From assembly GCA_949471785.1 (NCBI GenBank), contig CASWRE010000002.1, positions 88,821-152,820 on the forward strand: a DNA stretch of 64,000 nt, written 5' to 3'. Positions within the stretch are counted from its first letter, which is position 1. Every line of letters starts with the position of its first letter. This document shows, in pieces, positions 61,856 through 64,000 of this stretch. The DNA comes from an uncultured Lachnospiraceae bacterium (GTDB lineage: Bacteria > Bacillota > Clostridia > Lachnospirales > Lachnospiraceae). Under the pieces are notes generated by a model. The model was not told where the DNA came from. It saw only the letters and a program-made list of their open reading frames with translations, and searched no databases. The position numbers and the translations under genes were made by a program.

Positions 61856-62771
61856 GAATTCTTTCCAGGCTGTCTAATACATGGATATGTTTGAATCCCA
61901 GAGCAAAAAAGCCGTGAAAAGCATTGGGAATTCGGCAGGCTTCCACTTCGTTTCCTGCGTCATGGAGCCGTCTGGCAAATTCCTCCCCTTCATCCCGGAG
62001 AGGGTCGTACTCCGCCGTCAGGATCAACGTACGGGGTAAATGATCCAGGCGGTCTGCCAGCAGCGGGGCAAAATAGGGATTCTGCCGATCCTCCGGCCCG
62101 TTCTGATACAGATTCAGATAGGATTCCATGCGGGATGCCGTCAGCAGATAATTTTTTCCGTTTTTTCTCACTGACTCAAACGGCGTATGCTCTGTGTAAT
62201 CATTCCAGAGAGCCGGATACACCAGAATCATCTGCTTTATGGAAAAGTCCCCCCGATCCCGGGCCATCAGGGCCATGGCAGCCGCCATATTGCCTCCCGC
62301 ACTGTCGCCGATCAACGTAATGTCCTCGGGTCGAATATGAGGAATCAGATGACCGGCATACAGTTCTCTGGCCGCGGCGTAACCGTCCATCAGTGGAATG
62401 GGAAAATGATGCTCCGGCGCGCGGCGGTATTCTACAGAGAGTACCAGCTGTCCCGTGCTCTGAGCCAATTGGGCGCAGATACGCTCATAAGTCTCTATAC
62501 TCTCCGTGGCCCAGCCTCCGCCGTGCAGGAAGAGAAGCACCTTTCTGCCATAACGGGAGATGTCTTTCTCTCTCATTTTCTTTCTGGAGGGAAAATAAAT
62601 GCGGATCGGAATCTCATATCCGTCATTGCTGATATGTACATCCACTTTTTCCATAAATATCCGGGTTATATCCAGTTTCTTTAATTCTGCGATTCGGCGA
62701 TCCCGCTCCACATCCACGCCCGGTTCGGATAACGCCTTCAATATCGTTTGCACCGCTTTGTTAAGAGCCAT
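61791..62771 (-). CDS. Alpha/beta hydrolase (HSL-type esterase)
   Basis: Esterase of 326 aa in the hormone-sensitive-lipase family. The oxyanion motif HGGGWATESI is near residue 80, the nucleophile in GDSAGGNMAAAM near 153, the acid in AEYDPLRDEGEEF and the His in NAFHGFF. No signal peptide, so cytosolic. Overlaps the acyltransferase-domain gene by 65 bases or less and likely shares its substrate. Confidence 0.9.
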   Translation of the reverse strand: MALNKAVQTILKALSEPGVDVERDRRIAELKKLDITRIFMEKVDVHISNDGYEIPIRIYFPSRKKMREKDISRYGRKVLLFLHGGGWATESIETYERICAQLAQSTGQLVLSVEYRRAPEHHFPIPLMDGYAAARELYAGHLIPHIRPEDITLIGDSAGGNMAAAMALMARDRGDFSIKQMILVYPALWNDYTEHTPFESVRKNGKNYLLTASRMESYLNLYQNGPEDRQNPYFAPLLADRLDHLPRTLILTAEYDPLRDEGEEFARRLHDAGNEVEACRIPNAFHGFFALGFKHIHVLDSLERIHAFLEEGTDGEDREIKEEKKT

Positions 62772-62844
62772 TTTTCATCCTTTTCTTTTTGTCATCGCAT
62801 TACTGTTCATCTATTCTGATTTTTTGTGACCATGAACTTCGCCC

Positions 62845-63324
62845 TTACTTATGGTACGGTGCATGATGCATGATCCTGTACCCTCTATAAATCTGCTCCA
62901 GCAGGATCACTCGCATCAGCTGATGGGGAAAAGTGAGACGGGAGAAACTGATAGAATCATTGCCTCGGCTCAAAACCTCATCAGAAAGGCCAAGGGAACC
63001 GCCGATGACGAAGACGAGACGGCTTTTGCCCTGGATGCCCAGAATTTCAATCTGACGGGACAGTTCTACGGAGTCGGGCATTCGGCTCTGGAGAGCAAGG
63101 GTAATCACAAAATCATCGGGGCGGATTTGACGCAACAGGCGTTCGCCTTCTGTGCGGCGGATCTGCGTTTCTTCCGCTGGGGATGATCGGTCGGGGGTAC
63201 GCTCATCGGCTACTTCCACGATTTCTAGCTTACAGTATCGGCCAAGCCTTTTGCTGTACTCTGCTATGCCGTCGCGCAGATATTTTTCTTTGATTTTTCC
63301 TACGCATAGTATGGTAATTTTCAT
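62845..63324 (-). CDS. rlmH: 23S rRNA pseudouridine-1915 N3-methyltransferase RlmH
   Basis: SPOUT methyltransferase of 159 aa acting on assembled 70S ribosomes. The knot motifs FVIGGSLGLSDEVLSRG and SFSRLTFPHQLMRVILLEQIYRGYRI are intact and YHK ends the protein, as usual. The ORF track begins at 63357, but family members begin MKITILCVGKIKEKY, so I choose ATG 63324. Confidence 0.97.
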   Translation of the reverse strand: MKITILCVGKIKEKYLRDGIAEYSKRLGRYCKLEIVEVADERTPDRSSPAEETQIRRTEGERLLRQIRPDDFVITLALQSRMPDSVELSRQIEILGIQGKSRLVFVIGGSLGLSDEVLSRGNDSISFSRLTFPHQLMRVILLEQIYRGYRIMHHAPYHK

Positions 63325-63355
63325 ATTACTTCCTGAATTATGTATCACAGATCCC

Positions 63356-63488
63356 AAATGAATTTACTAATTGGGAAAGAAAAAGAAAGAGAAAATCCGG
63401 GCAACCCAATCCCCCGAAAACCAGCCGGTTTTTCGCAGGCCAACAGGCAAACCCGGATTTTATCAAGCAGACTCTGAAATGAATTTAC
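63356..63488. repeat. Palindromic element flanked by 12-bp direct repeats
   Basis: AAATGAATTTAC occurs at 63356-63367 and again at 63477-63488. The 109 bases between contain AAAATCCGGG/CCCGGATTTT (63392-63401, 63452-63461) and an inner CGAAAACC/GGTTTTTCG stem. The layout resembles a small nonautonomous insertion with a target duplication. No transposase is encoded. Confidence 0.55.
63370..63461 (-). terminator. Probable terminator of the edge gene
   Basis: On the minus strand AAAATCCGGG pairs with CCCGGATTTT and is followed by T-rich CTCTTTCTTTTTCTTTCC, just after the stop at 63501. ATTGGG/CCCAAT gives an alternative pairing. Confidence 0.6.
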
Positions 63489-63500
63489 AGAATATGCTTT

Positions 63501-64000
63501 TCAGGCGATGCCGGCTTTTTTTATAAGCCTTTTCATTTGGCGTACATCACTCTCCACACAATTCATGCGGATCAGGAGCATTTCTTTTTCTTCGTCCACC
63601 TTCAAAGCTTCATTCAATTTATGGTTCAGCGATAAATGATTTTCAGCCACGATCCGGATATTCTTATTGGTCACATTTTCAAGCACAAGATGTGTTTCCA
63701 TAACATCATCTTTTAATTCCGTGACGTCGGTTTTCAATCCCTCCACGTTATCCTTCAACACGGCTACGTCGCCCCTTAATTCCGTGACATCCCCTCGCAG
63801 ATCCGTAATATCATTTTTTAATGGTTTTATGGATCTTTCAACTGCTTTATCGACGGCTGTACCTACTGCACGATCAACTGCTTTATCGACGGCTGTACCT
63901 ACTGCACGGTCAACCGCTTTATCGACGGCTGTACCTACTGCACGATCAACCGCTTTATCGACGGCTGTACCTACTGCACGATCAACCGCTTTATCGACGG
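63501..64000 (-). CDS. Coiled-coil protein with 12-residue tandem repeats (5' partial)
   Basis: The frame is open from the stop at 63501 to the window edge, much longer than the 86-aa track ORF (whose TTG start is internal). Reading from the edge: at least four copies of the 12-residue unit AVDKAVDRAVGT, then ERSIKPLKNDITDLRGDVTELRGDVAVL, a heptad-like region (VEGLKTDVTELKDDV), and the C-terminal ENVTNKNIRIVAENHLSLNHKLNEAL. That end matches a common family of Clostridia coiled-coil proteins of unknown function. The real start lies beyond the window. No domain with a known activity is visible. Confidence 0.82.
   Translation of the reverse strand, partial: VDKAVDRAVGTAVDKAVDRAVGTAVDKAVDRAVGTAVDKAVDRAVGTAVDKAVERSIKPLKNDITDLRGDVTELRGDVAVLKDNVEGLKTDVTELKDDVMETHLVLENVTNKNIRIVAENHLSLNHKLNEALKVDEEKEMLLIRMNCVESDVRQMKRLIKKAGIA
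63835..64000. repeat. 36-bp in-frame tandem repeat
   Basis: The unit CGATCAACTGCTTTATCGAC plus 16 further bases repeats with period 36: copies at 63835-63870 (diverged at one end), 63871-63906, 63907-63942, 63943-63978 and a 22-base part copy at the edge. Differences are single bases (aactg/aaccg, cacga/cacgg). It continues off the window. Confidence 0.93.

Noticed and set aside
63835-64000. CRISPR array
   Set aside because: The 36-bp repeats are contiguous without spacers and keep one reading frame, so they are a coding tandem repeat.

Overview
The window reads as chromosome of a Gram-positive Clostridia bacterium, most likely a Lachnospiraceae member. The support is the gene set (sporulation genes yqfC/yqfD, SepF together with MinD/MinE, a Prp protease beside an extended L27, a yneA-like gene divergent from lexA), sigma-A promoters with 17-bp spacers, strong AGGAGG-type ribosome sites and moderate base composition. 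I see no rRNA, tRNA, CRISPR array, prophage or intact insertion sequence. No gene-free stretch exceeds about 260 bases.

Layout. (1) 1-7.3 kb: a YesM-type sensor kinase cut by the window edge, a solute-binding lipoprotein overlapping its stop codon, then a sugar-type ABC importer (binding protein, two permeases, no ATPase) with its own LacI-type regulator and a palindromic operator at the promoter. (2) 7.3-17 kb: two MATE exporters flank the rplU-prp-rpmA cluster, an SOS-controlled dinB/yolD pair, and obgE-yhbY-nadD-yqeK-rsfS. (3) 17-22 kb: lexA divergent from a yneA-like LysM protein, a structured intergenic region with a small unknown gene, a tyrosine recombinase, and an AI-2E transporter with dtd. 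(4) 22-29 kb: a ttcA-like gene, then a leftward operon (HlyD-like protein, yggS, sepF, ylmH, aroB, lspA, rluD). (5) 29-39.8 kb: a DUF378 protein, a P-loop protein, then the leftward elongasome/Min operon radC-mreB-mreC-mreD-mrdA-minD-minE-rodA-mgsA-like-dacF. (6) 39.9-53.2 kb: two FAD enzymes, a PLP enzyme, miaA, mutL, mutS, miaB, an M14 peptidase, 5-formyl-THF cyclo-ligase and a DUF896 protein. (7) 53.2-58.5 kb: a BofC-like protein, a DUF3048 lipoprotein, ybeY, phoH, yqfD, yqfC and a DUF2284 protein. (8) 58.5-64 kb: a YjfB-type protein, a two-gene unit of unknown function behind a sigma-D-like promoter, a condensation-domain/esterase pair, rlmH, and an edge-truncated coiled-coil gene carrying a 36-bp in-frame tandem repeat.

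How the genes work together. Much of the window is housekeeping: ribosome assembly (L21, L27, Prp, Obg, YhbY, RsfS, YbeY, RlmH), cell shape and division (Mre, RodA, PBP2, Min, SepF, DacF), mismatch repair and tRNA modification. The SOS response is seen at two places, dinB/yolD and lexA/yneA, both with GAAC-N4-GTTC boxes. The best candidates for new biology are the sigma-D-linked pair at 58.9-60.5 kb, the mgsA-like gene lacking several expected active-site residues, the repeat protein at the right edge, and several long inverted repeats over leaders or start codons. All functional assignments are made by eye from motifs and context; no database search was run.
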